Below, one piece after another: positions 1 through 7,766 of a stretch of 46,545 nucleotides of DNA. A model generated the notes under the pieces. The model made no database searches, had not been told where the DNA came from, and saw only the letters and a program-made list of their open reading frames with translations. Source of the stretch: a virus. Where the stretch lies: IMG/VR virus record IMGVR_UViG_3300020192_000020, positions 1 through 46,545 of that record. One strand, 5' to 3'. How positions within the stretch are numbered: the stretch's first letter is position 1; the number at the start of each line of letters is the position of its first letter. Made by a program: the position numbers and the translations under genes.

Positions 1-237
1 CCCGGTCCAGCGTCCAGAGGTCGACGTCGGCGTGCTGCATGCAGGTCTTCAGCGACGCGTACCAGTCGCCGGAGATGCGGACGTGTGGGTAGCCACCGGC
101 TACGGCGGCCTCCACTTGCTCGCGGAGCAGCTCGCCCGATAGCGTGTCCGCCCATCCCACGGCGATGTCCGACGTCCACCCGATCGACGCCTCGGGCGGC
201 GCCTCGGGTACGACATCAAGCAGCTGGAAGCATACGC
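1..237. repeat. Terminal overlap, left copy
   Basis: These 237 bases recur at the right end (46309-46545) with a single difference: C at 110, T at 46418. The change is synonymous (Glu GAG/GAA) in the leftward gene that covers the repeat. Because that gene is only complete when the two ends are joined, the repeat is most simply an assembly overlap of a circular or circularly permuted molecule. A short direct terminal repeat is the alternative. Confidence 0.93.
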
Positions 238-430
238 GTCCGCGGCCGTATGCGGTGGTATAGCGTCCCGTGATCAAGTGAGTCGTCGCGTCCAGGGTCC
301 ACACAGCGCCCGCCTGGATGAAGGGCACGATCCGGCGCTTTTCGACGCCGCGCAGGGCCCCGTCAAGGGTCACGATCGGCATGATGTGAGAAGGCTTGCA
401 TTTCGGGTCGATGGTGATTTCGAGGTTCAT
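1..430 (-). CDS. Junction-spanning hypothetical protein (5' part)
   Basis: This leftward reading frame starts at ATG 430-428, behind a strong Shine-Dalgarno sequence (GGAGG, about 6 bases upstream), and runs off the left edge. Joined to the right end it stops at 46250, giving 162 residues. The N-terminus reads MNLEITIDPKCKPSHIMPIV; the C-terminal third is rich in W, H and D and ends in a basic KRRGR tail. No family is recognised. It lies on the opposite strand between the last head-tail connector gene and the neck gene, overlapping the former by 20 bases tail to tail, so it looks like an insertion into the structural operon rather than a virion gene. Confidence 0.8.
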   Translation of the reverse strand, partial: MNLEITIDPKCKPSHIMPIVTLDGALRGVEKRRIVPFIQAGAVWTLDATTHLITGRYTTAYGRGRVCFQLLDVVPEAPPEASIGWTSDIAVGWADTLSGELLREQVEAAVAGGYPHVRISGDWYASLKTCMQHADVDLWTLDR

Positions 431-449
431 GCTACCCTCCTACCTCACG

Positions 450-989
450 ATGAGCGTCCAGTCAACTGTCATTGCGTGCGTCCGGCTGATCCTAGACGAT
501 CCTACCTACGACGTGCACTGGGTCGATCTGACGAGCAAGTGGATCTCGGACGCGAGCCACGTCGAGCTGCAAGTGGTGTCGATCCCGAAAATAGGGGTTG
601 ACGAGCGGCGCACCACACCCGAGGGCAGCCCCGAGGGCCACTACGTGCGCGAGCGCATCTATGGCAATCGATCGCTGCGCGTCCAAATCACGTGCAACAC
701 GTCCGACCAAAATCTCGAGGAGTCCGGGCAGGAACTCGCGGAGACGATCTGCGCTGGATTCGCTCGATCCGACGTCGAAGCGCTACTGTCCGCGGCGTCC
801 CTCGGTACCCCCGCACCGCAGGGTGTGCGCATCACGAACTCGCGATCTTCGCACGGCGATATCCGATCGATCGCGATCGCTGAGTTGTGGTTCCCGTGGT
901 CGCGCTCTCAGACTGGCGGACTGATAGGGACCATCGGCGAGATCGTTTTTGAGTCGGATGTGGGTGTCTCTGGCAGCGTGCTAGAGTAG
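450..989 (+). CDS. Probable neck/tail-terminator protein
   Basis: A 179-residue protein lying directly before the tail sheath gene, the usual place of the neck or tail-terminator protein in small myoviruses. The N-terminal helix-rich segment (about residues 1-35, with VHWVDLTSKWI) and the later beta-rich part resemble the LIC_12616-type neck terminator family; this is family recall, not a search. I chose ATG 450 because upstream in-frame starts (TTG 396, ATG 429) would overlap the divergent gene that begins at 430. No clear ribosome site precedes 450, so the start is uncertain. The stop is 3 bases before the sheath gene, so the two are co-transcribed. Confidence 0.65.
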   Translation: MSVQSTVIACVRLILDDPTYDVHWVDLTSKWISDASHVELQVVSIPKIGVDERRTTPEGSPEGHYVRERIYGNRSLRVQITCNTSDQNLEESGQELAETICAGFARSDVEALLSAASLGTPAPQGVRITNSRSSHGDIRSIAIAELWFPWSRSQTGGLIGTIGEIVFESDVGVSGSVLE

Positions 990-992
990 TCG

Positions 993-2303
993 ATGGCCAT
1001 CTCAGAGATCGTATCCGTCCAGATCCAGGCCGGGACTGTCAATCCCGCGAGGCGCGGATTCGGTACCCCCTTCATCCTCGCCTACCACACTGCGTGGGCG
1101 GGTACGGAGGTGCGCACGTACACCTCTTTCGCTGGCGTGGCCGCAGATTTCGCAGCGTCCGACATGCCGTATCTGGCTGCCGCCGCGATCTTCGGCCAGA
1201 ATCCCCGGCCGCCCAAGATCAAGGTAGGTCGGCTGCCCGCGCCTGCCACCGGACACACCACGGTGCTGGACTTCGCGGACCACACCACGGGCGCGAACAT
1301 CTCGATGTCGATCGTCGGACCCACTGGGGTGACGACCGATATCGCGGTCACCTGGACCACGAATATCGCGACCACGCTGGGACTACTGGAGACGCAGATC
1401 GAGCTGGTATCGGGGCTCACTGCCACGGTCGCATCCCCAGTCGTCACCGTCGCAGGCGGCGCGACCTTCGGTCGCATGTGGCATTTCTCGGGCGAGACCG
1501 CGAATATCAGGGACACCACTGCTGACTGGGACTACGACGACTCGCTGACAGCACACGCGAACGTCGACGGCGACTGGTACGCTGTGATCACAGACTCGAA
1601 CAGCCCCAAAAACATGGACAAGGTCGCGCGATGGGCCCTTGCGAATGACCGCATCGCGCTGTTCGCTCCGCAGTACACCAAGCCTGCACAGTTCGTCACT
1701 GGCGAGTTCAGCTCGGGCAGTGATTACACTGCTCTCCTCGCGAACGATTCGGCGATCGGGTTGTTCACTGGCAACCCCCGCACTGCGTTCGCAGAGGCGG
1801 CCTGGGCGGGCGGTATGCTCCCCCGGGACCCCGGTAGTGCCACGTGGGCCTACAAGCAGTTGGCGGGCGTAGGCGCCGATTCCTGGACCGCCTCCGAGCG
1901 CACCGCGATCGAGGCGTACGGCGGAAATCATTACGCTACCGAGGCCGCCGTGGCGATCACGCGCCCAGGCAAGGCTTTTGGGGGCGAGTGGATTGACGTG
2001 GTCCGCGGCCTCGACTGGCTACAAGCGCAGCTCGAAGAGCACTTGTTCGCGCTGCTCGTGAACAGCCCGAAAATCCCATACACCGATGTTGGTGTCGGTC
2101 AGATCGTGAGTGAGGTTCGGGCGGTGCTCAAGATCGCCGAGGCCCGCGGTGTACTCGACTCCGGATGGTCCGTGACTGCGCTGGCAGTGGCTGACCAGGA
2201 TACCCTAGACCGCGCGGCGCGCATCCTGCGCGACGTTGAGTTCTCGGCCCGCCTCGCGGGCGCAATCCACACGATCAACATCGTGGGAACGGTAACGGCC
2301 TGA
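993..2303 (+). CDS. Tail sheath protein (DUF3383-like)
   Basis: A 436-residue protein with the DUF3383 pattern: the N-terminal MAISEIVSVQIQ strand, an early RRGFGTPFILAY segment, then a sheath-like alpha/beta body and a C-terminal segment ending SARLAGAIHTINIVGTVTA that in sheaths forms the strand-exchange arm. DUF3383 proteins are the contractile sheath of many small myophages. The gene order (neck, sheath, tube, chaperone, tape measure) supports this. Start ATG 993 follows the previous stop by 3 bases. Sheath plus a separate tube gene is the main proof that this phage has a contractile tail. Confidence 0.85.
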   Translation: MAISEIVSVQIQAGTVNPARRGFGTPFILAYHTAWAGTEVRTYTSFAGVAADFAASDMPYLAAAAIFGQNPRPPKIKVGRLPAPATGHTTVLDFADHTTGANISMSIVGPTGVTTDIAVTWTTNIATTLGLLETQIELVSGLTATVASPVVTVAGGATFGRMWHFSGETANIRDTTADWDYDDSLTAHANVDGDWYAVITDSNSPKNMDKVARWALANDRIALFAPQYTKPAQFVTGEFSSGSDYTALLANDSAIGLFTGNPRTAFAEAAWAGGMLPRDPGSATWAYKQLAGVGADSWTASERTAIEAYGGNHYATEAAVAITRPGKAFGGEWIDVVRGLDWLQAQLEEHLFALLVNSPKIPYTDVGVGQIVSEVRAVLKIAEARGVLDSGWSVTALAVADQDTLDRAARILRDVEFSARLAGAIHTINIVGTVTA

Positions 2304-2304
2304 T

Positions 2305-2739
2305 ATGCGCACCTACGATCCTCGCAAATTCGACATCGTTTTCGCTGGCGTTCATCTCAACGAGGGCGTTGCCGACGGGTCGTTTCTGACCTACTCGAGT
2401 GCTAGTCCGGGCTTCTCGAAGAAGGTCGGAGTGGACGGTACCGTGACGCGCAGTCGCATGCATGACCGCACCGCGGAGGTCCGACTCACGCTGATGCAGT
2501 CGAGTTCGGTCAACGACCGACTCAGTGAGATCTACGCGGCCGACCGAGACGCAGTCAACGGGCAGGGGGTCGGATCGTTCTTTGTTCAGGACCGATCGGG
2601 CACTACGATCTTGCAGGCATCGAAGGCGTACATCGCCGACGATCCCGATCTGACCCTCGACGCCGAGGCGACTACGCGTGAGTGGACCTTCGAGCTGGCC
2701 GACGTCGACGTCACGCACGGCTCCAACACCGACGACTGA
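2305..2739 (+). CDS. Tail tube protein (DUF3277-like)
   Basis: A 144-residue protein beginning MRTYDPRKFDIVFAGVHLN, the typical opening of DUF3277 tube proteins. It contains the recurring 'VDGTVTRSRMHDRTAEVRLTL' type segment, written here as VDGTVTRS followed by EVRLTLMQSSSVND, and ends in a beta-rich domain. It starts one base after the sheath stop. Tube monomers stack as hexamers inside the sheath. Length and order both fit the family. Confidence 0.85.
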   Translation: MRTYDPRKFDIVFAGVHLNEGVADGSFLTYSSASPGFSKKVGVDGTVTRSRMHDRTAEVRLTLMQSSSVNDRLSEIYAADRDAVNGQGVGSFFVQDRSGTTILQASKAYIADDPDLTLDAEATTREWTFELADVDVTHGSNTDD

Positions 2740-2759
2740 TTTCTGCTAGGAGGTAGAGC

Positions 2760-3164
2760 ATGCGAAGTCACGAGGACCGGACGATCGGCAGCACGATCTT
2801 TCGGATCAAGCAGTTGCCGTTCGGGAAGGCGCGGCCCGCCTTCTTGAAGATCTCACAGATCGTCATGCCCGCACTTGCGACTCTGCAAGTGCAGCCCGGG
2901 CAGTCGATACCTATCGAGGCGGCTCTCCGGAGTGCGCTGGGATCTGTGTCCGACGCGGACCTGCAATGGCTGTCTGAGACCTTCGCTTTCGAGTCCCAGT
3001 ATTCGATCGACGGCGGTACCAAGTGGCCGATGTTGGCGCCGAACATGGAGGCCGTGTTCGGCGGCAATATGCTGCTGTTTTTCAAGTGGATCCTCGCGTG
3101 CGCCGAGGTGAACTTCGCGGATTTTTTCGACGCCTTCAGGGGGGGCAACGCACCCGCCCTGTAG
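2760..3164 (+). CDS. Tail assembly chaperone, short (gpG-like) product
   Basis: A 134-residue protein with a very strong ribosome site (AGGAGG) 8 bases before ATG 2760. It has no enzymatic motif and lies between tube and tape measure genes, where long-tailed phages encode the G/GT chaperone pair that coats the tape measure during tail assembly. The frame-0 product ends at 3164, just after a run of seven G. A second open frame (-1) carries on to 3373 without a usable start codon, so a longer fusion is expected (see next entries). Confidence 0.8.
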   Translation: MRSHEDRTIGSTIFRIKQLPFGKARPAFLKISQIVMPALATLQVQPGQSIPIEAALRSALGSVSDADLQWLSETFAFESQYSIDGGTKWPMLAPNMEAVFGGNMLLFFKWILACAEVNFADFFDAFRGGNAPAL

Positions 3165-3373
3165 CGCGTGCGACCACAGCAACCATCGCCATCAAGAACA
3201 CGCTAGCTCCCTCCGGTCTGGACTGGTACGCGTGGCGACTGTACGTCGCGGATAGGGTGAAGGACGGTAAACACGTGATCGATACCGAGTGGTCCCTAGA
3301 TGATGCCCGAGAGGCGCACGAGGCCCTAGACGTGATCGAAGACATGGCCACCATCGCAGGCATGGTAAGATAG
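2760..3373 (+). CDS. Tail assembly chaperone, frameshifted (gpGT-like) product
   Basis: A -1 ribosomal frameshift on the heptamer at 3140-3146 would join 129 residues of the short product to 75 residues of the -1 frame, giving about 204 residues. The extra C-terminal part (from about 3146) reads IAIKNTLAPSGLDWYAWRLY and later acidic DDAREAHEALDVIED, as in T domains that contact the tape measure. No ATG, GTG or TTG lies in this frame between the slip site and the conserved part, so frameshifting is the only evident way to express it. The stop sits 3 bases before the tape measure start. Confidence 0.75.
3140..3146 (+). promoter_or_regulatory. Slippery site for -1 frameshift
   Basis: The heptamer G GGG GGC fits X XXY YYZ in the zero frame (codons GGG at 3141 and GGC at 3144). 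After a -1 slip both tRNAs can re-pair on GGG, and translation continues from 3146 in the frame that ends at 3373. The zero-frame stop is 16 bases downstream. The position and logic match the tail chaperone frameshift of lambda-like phages. The pairing fit is seen directly; use in vivo is inferred. Confidence 0.75.
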
Positions 3374-3376
3374 CGA

Positions 3377-4879
3377 GTGTCCGCTCTACGAGAGGTTTTC
3401 GCGCGCTTCGGTGTGGACTTCGACGCGTCGGCGCTCGTGCGGGGCAACGCGGCTGTCGATACTTCGGTGGCGGGTCTACAGTCCCTCGGAAGTGTGATCG
3501 CAGGGTCTGCCGTAGTCCTCGGGATCAGCAATTTCATCGAAGAGACCCGAGCAATGGGCGACCAGCTCGGTCACGCTGCCGTGTCACTCGGGCTGACTAC
3601 GGCGGCGCTACAGGAGTGGCAGGGTGTCGCTGGGAGCGCCGGTGTGTCGGCTGAGCAGCTCACGCCAGCAATCCAGGCGATGCGGCGCAACGCAAGCGCG
3701 GCGGCGCTGGCTGGCGGTCAGATGGGCCGGGACTTCCGCACGCTCGGTGTGACCTTGCGGGGCACCAACGGAGAGCTGCTCCCCACCAACGATCTGATCC
3801 GGGGTGTGTTCGAGGGCTTGGCCGAGGTAGCCGACCCTACCGAGCGCGCAGCGATCGCCATGCGGCTTCTTGGTGAGAGCGGCGCACGTCTAGGGCCTGT
3901 TTTCACCGAGGGTGCCGCGGGCGTCGAGGCCCAGCTAGCGGCTATCCGCGAGCTGGGCGGAGGCATGTCGGATGAGGCCATCGAGGCGTCACTGGCGCTC
4001 ACCTGGCAGCAGCAGCGCCTGTCGACATCGATGCTCAGTCTGCGCTCTCGGATCGCGGTGTGGTTGCTCCCTGCCGTGTCCCGACTGACCGACGTCACGT
4101 CCGGTCTGGTGCAGGGGTTCTTGCGCCTGGACGCCCGGACGCAGATCCTCAAGGTTGGGCTCGCCACTCTCGGCGCTGTCGCCGTCCTCGCAGGCGTTCG
4201 GACGGCCGCGTCGTGGGTTGCCGCCGCCCTGCCGTTCATCGCCATCGGCGTCGCTTTGGCTGCCTTGGTGTTGATCGTACAAGACATCTGGGTTTCGTTT
4301 CAAGGCGGCGAGTCTGTGATCGCCAACGCCATAGACCGATTTGAGTCGTTCACCGCACTCGGGGCGGATGATGGCCCCCTAGGGATCATGGCACTCGGAC
4401 TACACGCGATCCTGGATCTGCTAACCAGCATCGTCCAGGTGGCCGCTCAGGTCGGCGCGGGCCTGACGGGGCTGTTCGGGTTTGCGGCGGAGGCTGCCGG
4501 CTTCGATGACGCAGCGATGGGCGCGTATCGGACCGCGGTAGCTATGGGCGACTTTGGAGAGCGGGACCTAGCCCTCGAGAACGACGGCTCTGCCGCGGGC
4601 GAGCTAATCAGCGCGCGAGTCGCGGAGAACCGATCGCACGATGCGAATCGTGGGATGATCACCCCCGACGCCTTCGAGCGCGTCATGGCGACTCGCGAGC
4701 TGCGCGCTAGCGGCGCGCTGGGTGGACTGTCGTCGACGGGGGGCATCGTGGTCAATGCCGTGATCAACGCGAACGGCCTCGACGAAGCGGCTGCCGCCCG
4801 GGTTGCGCGCACTGAGATCGGTCGCGCGGTGTCGAGTGCAAACGAGGAAACGCTCGACGCCGTAGGCGGTGGGGCGTGA
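3377..4879 (+). CDS. Tail tape measure protein
   Basis: A 500-residue protein, mostly helical and rich in Ala, with a hydrophobic stretch around residues 265-305 (LATLGAVAVLAGV to IAIGVALAALVLIV), typical of tape measure proteins. It follows the G/GT chaperone as expected. At roughly 1.5 angstroms per residue it predicts a short tail tube of about 75 nm. The start is GTG 3377, three bases after the chaperone frame ends. Its stop overlaps the next start (GTGA), so it is translationally coupled to the baseplate genes. Confidence 0.8.
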   Translation: MSALREVFARFGVDFDASALVRGNAAVDTSVAGLQSLGSVIAGSAVVLGISNFIEETRAMGDQLGHAAVSLGLTTAALQEWQGVAGSAGVSAEQLTPAIQAMRRNASAAALAGGQMGRDFRTLGVTLRGTNGELLPTNDLIRGVFEGLAEVADPTERAAIAMRLLGESGARLGPVFTEGAAGVEAQLAAIRELGGGMSDEAIEASLALTWQQQRLSTSMLSLRSRIAVWLLPAVSRLTDVTSGLVQGFLRLDARTQILKVGLATLGAVAVLAGVRTAASWVAAALPFIAIGVALAALVLIVQDIWVSFQGGESVIANAIDRFESFTALGADDGPLGIMALGLHAILDLLTSIVQVAAQVGAGLTGLFGFAAEAAGFDDAAMGAYRTAVAMGDFGERDLALENDGSAAGELISARVAENRSHDANRGMITPDAFERVMATRELRASGALGGLSSTGGIVVNAVINANGLDEAAAARVARTEIGRAVSSANEETLDAVGGGA

Positions 4880-5535
4880 GTCTCCAGATCTCATGGGCGA
4901 CCGAAGAAAACCTCTTCGAAGGGTCGGGCGTAGTAGTCCCCTCGCAGGTATTTCATCTGCTGGAGTTCGACTGCGTATTGTCCGAGTCGCACGATGCACA
5001 CAGCGAGGTCACCGAGCACGCCGTCGAGAGCGGCGCGCCTATCAGCGATCACAAGCGGGCCACTCCTAGGCGACTCACGATCGAGGGATTCGTGACGAAC
5101 ACCCCGCTCGATGCGCCCCCGTCGAGCGGAGCGGGCGAGACCACGATCACAACGTCGGTCAGTCAGGACGGCGCACAGGTGCGGGTTTTCTCGGAGGAGT
5201 TCGATCGGATCCGCGATGTCTGGGACGTGTTGGAGCGCCTGCGGCTGGATGCTATCCCCGTGGGGATCACCACGACTTGGCGCGACTACGAGGACGTCCA
5301 GATCGTCGGCGTCATGGTCAAGCGCGATAGCCCTGAGGGCGCGGTCCCCTTCATGATCGAGTGCGTTGAGGTACGCATCGCGCGCACGCGCGAAGTCGAC
5401 GACCCCGTTGCTCTAGAGCCTCGGGGTGCAGGCGAGAACAATCGCGGGGCGCGTGAGGGCGAGGACGCCGAGAACACCGCTCCTGTGTCTGTACTAAACG
5501 GGATCGTCGACGCCGCCACCGAGTATTTTCGATGA
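4876..5535 (+). CDS. Baseplate adaptor, Dit-like (DUF6046/Dit N-terminal type)
   Basis: A 219-residue protein starting at GTG 4876 inside the tape measure stop. The central core (about residues 40-170) contains the 'RRLTIEGFVTN' to 'VWDVLERLR' to 'PVGITTTWRDYEDVQIVGV' pattern that I associate with Dit-like N-terminal domains of small myophage baseplates. The tail after residue 175 is low-complexity and charged. Immediately after the tape measure is the usual site of the tube-to-baseplate adaptor. The family call rests on recalled pattern and order. Confidence 0.65.
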   Translation: MSLQISWATEENLFEGSGVVVPSQVFHLLEFDCVLSESHDAHSEVTEHAVESGAPISDHKRATPRRLTIEGFVTNTPLDAPPSSGAGETTITTSVSQDGAQVRVFSEEFDRIRDVWDVLERLRLDAIPVGITTTWRDYEDVQIVGVMVKRDSPEGAVPFMIECVEVRIARTREVDDPVALEPRGAGENNRGAREGEDAENTAPVSVLNGIVDAATEYFR

Positions 5536-5855
5536 GTGCCGTCCTCAACCTACCGCTGCTCTCCGGCTCGCCCCGGCAGACTGCGTTGATCACCCTAGGT
5601 GAGCGCCGATACCAGGTGACGCTGGACTGGAATCAGCGCATCAGCCGATGGTTCATGGACCTTGCCACGGAGTCGGGTGAGTATCTACTGCGGGCCAAGG
5701 GCCTGGCCACTCGCGCCGACATCCTAGGGCAGATCCGCTACCTGCCTGCGTGCCCTGAGGGGTCACTGATCCTCGTAGACCTCTCGGGTGCGGATAGCGA
5801 AGCTAGTCTCTACTCCCTCGGTGTCGATCATCGCCTCTGGTACGTGGCGCTGTGA
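5532..5855 (+). CDS. Baseplate plug (Pam3 gp18-like, DUF6983)
   Basis: A 107-residue protein with the compact pattern LNLPLLSGSPRQTALITLGE, then YQVTLDWNQRISRWFMDL, then LILVDLSG, which matches the short baseplate plug described for cyanophage Pam3 (Pam3_gp18/DUF6983 family). The plug closes the tube lumen near the hub. It starts within the preceding stop (ATGA) and its own stop overlaps the next GTG start, so the three baseplate genes are coupled. The length is typical of the family. Confidence 0.7.
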   Translation: MSAVLNLPLLSGSPRQTALITLGERRYQVTLDWNQRISRWFMDLATESGEYLLRAKGLATRADILGQIRYLPACPEGSLILVDLSGADSEASLYSLGVDHRLWYVAL

Positions 5856-6679
5856 GTGCGCTGTTCGGGCGCCAATGGTCGCTGTCTGTCGGGTCGCTTG
5901 ATCTGTCAGATCTCGATCTGTCATTCAAGGTCGCGCGCACTACCCGCCGCGAGCCGAACTCGGCGGAGATCCAGGTTTTCAACCTCTCGAGGCAGACGCG
6001 CGCGCGCGTCGAGCAGGGCGGACTGATACGGCTTTACGCGGGCTACGAGGACCCTGCGCAGATCTTCCAGGGTGACAGCCGATACGTCTACACAACGCGC
6101 GACGGCACAGAGCAAATCACCACCCTGATAGCGCGCGACGGCGGGCACGGATACGTGGATTCCCCGATCTCCCGCGCGTACGCGCCAGGTACGCCCGTCG
6201 AGACGGTGATCCGAGACGCGCTCGACGTCATGGGCATCGGCCGAGGCAACCTGGCCGACTTCGTCTACGGGCTCGACGGCGGTCAAGACCTGGCTGACGG
6301 GTACGTGGCCCACGGACCCGCCAATCGCGTACTCAACGATCTCATCCGAGCGTCGGGGTGTCGCTGGTCGGTCCAGCACGGGGCCCTACAGGTCCAGCGT
6401 AGGGGTCAGGCACTACAGACCCGGGTAGTCGTCCTCTCCCCGGACTCGGGCCTCCTAGGCTCACCTACGTGGGATGAGCGCGGTCTGCGCTCTGGTGGAC
6501 GGCGAGGCGTGCTCACATGCGTGACCCTGATACAACCCGGGATCGAGCCCGGACGCATGGTGAGGATAGACACGGTGGACGTGACGGGCGATTTCGAGGT
6601 GCGGGGGATCGAGTACGTCGGAGATACGCGCGCGGACGACTGGACCGCCAGCCTCACGCTACGCCGCCCGCGAGCGTGA
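5852..6679 (+). CDS. Baseplate hub protein
   Basis: A 275-residue protein starting at GTG 5852. Its N-terminus (FGRQWSLSVGSLDLSDLDLS) and the 'EPNSAEIQVFNLS' segment are the usual opening of gp27/gpD-type hub proteins of small myophages: two tube-like beta barrels. It lies between plug and spike genes. The C-terminal IEPGRMVRIDTVDVTGDFEVRG region resembles the last hub barrel. No enzymatic motif is visible. The hub connects tube to spike at the six-to-three symmetry switch. Confidence 0.7.
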   Translation: MSALFGRQWSLSVGSLDLSDLDLSFKVARTTRREPNSAEIQVFNLSRQTRARVEQGGLIRLYAGYEDPAQIFQGDSRYVYTTRDGTEQITTLIARDGGHGYVDSPISRAYAPGTPVETVIRDALDVMGIGRGNLADFVYGLDGGQDLADGYVAHGPANRVLNDLIRASGCRWSVQHGALQVQRRGQALQTRVVVLSPDSGLLGSPTWDERGLRSGGRRGVLTCVTLIQPGIEPGRMVRIDTVDVTGDFEVRGIEYVGDTRADDWTASLTLRRPRA

Positions 6680-6690
6680 TATCCTAGGAG

Positions 6691-7386
6691 ATGCCAAGCT
6701 CCGCCAGCTCCGCCGAGACGATGCGGCGAGTCCTCGAGACAGACCGCCTAGAGGTGCACACGTGCCTCCCCGGTAGGGTGCGCAGCTACGACCAGGCCAG
6801 CCAGACCGCGGAGATTGAACTCGAGATCCGACAGGTCACGCCAGCCCGCGACGACGACGACGACGACGCTGCGACGCCGTATCCCGTGCTCCCCCAGGTC
6901 CCCGTGGTCTGCCTCCGGGGCGCGAACTTTTTCGTGCATATTCCCCTCGCCGAGGGGGACAAGGTCATGGTGTTTTTCGCTGAGTCCGACCTGAATGAGT
7001 GGCGTCGGACGGGGGCACTCACCGATCCCGGCGTGGCCACCCGACACGGGCTGTCCGGCGCGTTTTGTATCCCCGGGATCCACCATCAGCGCAACCCCTT
7101 AGGCGGCTCGGACATCGGGACTCCCGGACCGGAAACGCCACCCTACATGACGATCGGACGCGAGGGCGGGCAGGCGTTGCTCAAGATCCGAGGCGACTCC
7201 ATCGAGGCTGGTGGGACCGATCAACTGGCGCGCTGGGCCGGTGTGTCCGCACACCTCGACGCGATAGAGCAGACGCTCAATTCGATCGCTACCGTGAGCG
7301 GCGTACCCGCGTTCACGGTGCCCTACGTCAAGTCCTTGACCGAGGGCGTAGGCGTCACGCCCACGTCGAAGCTGAAAGGCGCCTGA
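6691..7386 (+). CDS. Baseplate spike protein (Gp138 N-terminal domain)
   Basis: A 231-residue protein preceded by a good ribosome site (TAGGAG). Residues about 15-130 show the Gp138_N/OB-fold pattern, with HTCLPGRVRSYD, a VLPQVPVVCLRG strand, an IPLAEGDKVMVFFAESDLNEW segment and a SGAFCIPGI end. A run of six Asp near residue 52 sits in a loop. The C-terminal part is shorter than in long membrane-piercing needles. It should form the trimeric tip that pierces the outer envelope. It ends in TGATG, overlapping the next gene. Confidence 0.75.
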   Translation: MPSSASSAETMRRVLETDRLEVHTCLPGRVRSYDQASQTAEIELEIRQVTPARDDDDDDAATPYPVLPQVPVVCLRGANFFVHIPLAEGDKVMVFFAESDLNEWRRTGALTDPGVATRHGLSGAFCIPGIHHQRNPLGGSDIGTPGPETPPYMTIGREGGQALLKIRGDSIEAGGTDQLARWAGVSAHLDAIEQTLNSIATVSGVPAFTVPYVKSLTEGVGVTPTSKLKGA

Positions 7387-7763
7387 TGCGAGGATTCAAG
7401 CTAGATATCGAGGCACACGATCTAGCGCTTGACGGGGCGGGGCGTCTGCTGTTCGTCGACGACGACGCCGCCACGGTCCAAGAGATCAAGACCCGGCTGC
7501 TCTTTTTCAAGGGCGAGTCATTCAACGATGCACGCGCTGGAGTGCCCTATTTTCAGGAGATCCTGAAGAAGGGTACGGCGCCCGGGCGTGTCAAGGCGTT
7601 GCTGCGCAAGGCCATCATGAGTCATCCCCAGGTGATCGACGTATCGAGCCTCACTCTGGACGTAGATCGCATCACCCGGGTAGCCTCCGTGGCGTTCGTG
7701 GCGCGCACACTGACCGGCCGTATCCTGCGGTCCGAGGAGTTCGGCCCGTTGGTGCTATCCTGA
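7386..7763 (+). CDS. Baseplate wedge protein, gp25-like (DUF2634-type)
   Basis: A 125-residue protein; start ATG 7386 overlaps the spike stop. The pattern of an early FKLD strand, AATVQEIKTRLLFFKGE, then GVPYFQEILKKG and a final beta hairpin (DRITRVASVAFVA) is that of gp25-like wedge proteins, which link sheath to baseplate arms. A longer in-frame extension (back to 6999) exists only inside the spike gene and was discarded. Order (spike, gp25-like, gpJ-like) is canonical. Confidence 0.75.
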   Translation: MRGFKLDIEAHDLALDGAGRLLFVDDDAATVQEIKTRLLFFKGESFNDARAGVPYFQEILKKGTAPGRVKALLRKAIMSHPQVIDVSSLTLDVDRITRVASVAFVARTLTGRILRSEEFGPLVLS

Positions 7764-7766
7764 CCG

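Noticed and set aside
396-449. N-terminal extension of the neck gene to TTG 396 or ATG 429
   Set aside because: It would overlap the divergent gene starting at 430; not excluded, but less economical.
3023-3373. Independent 116-residue gene in the chaperone -1 frame
   Set aside because: Its start lies within the chaperone gene without a ribosome site; the frame is explained by frameshifting.
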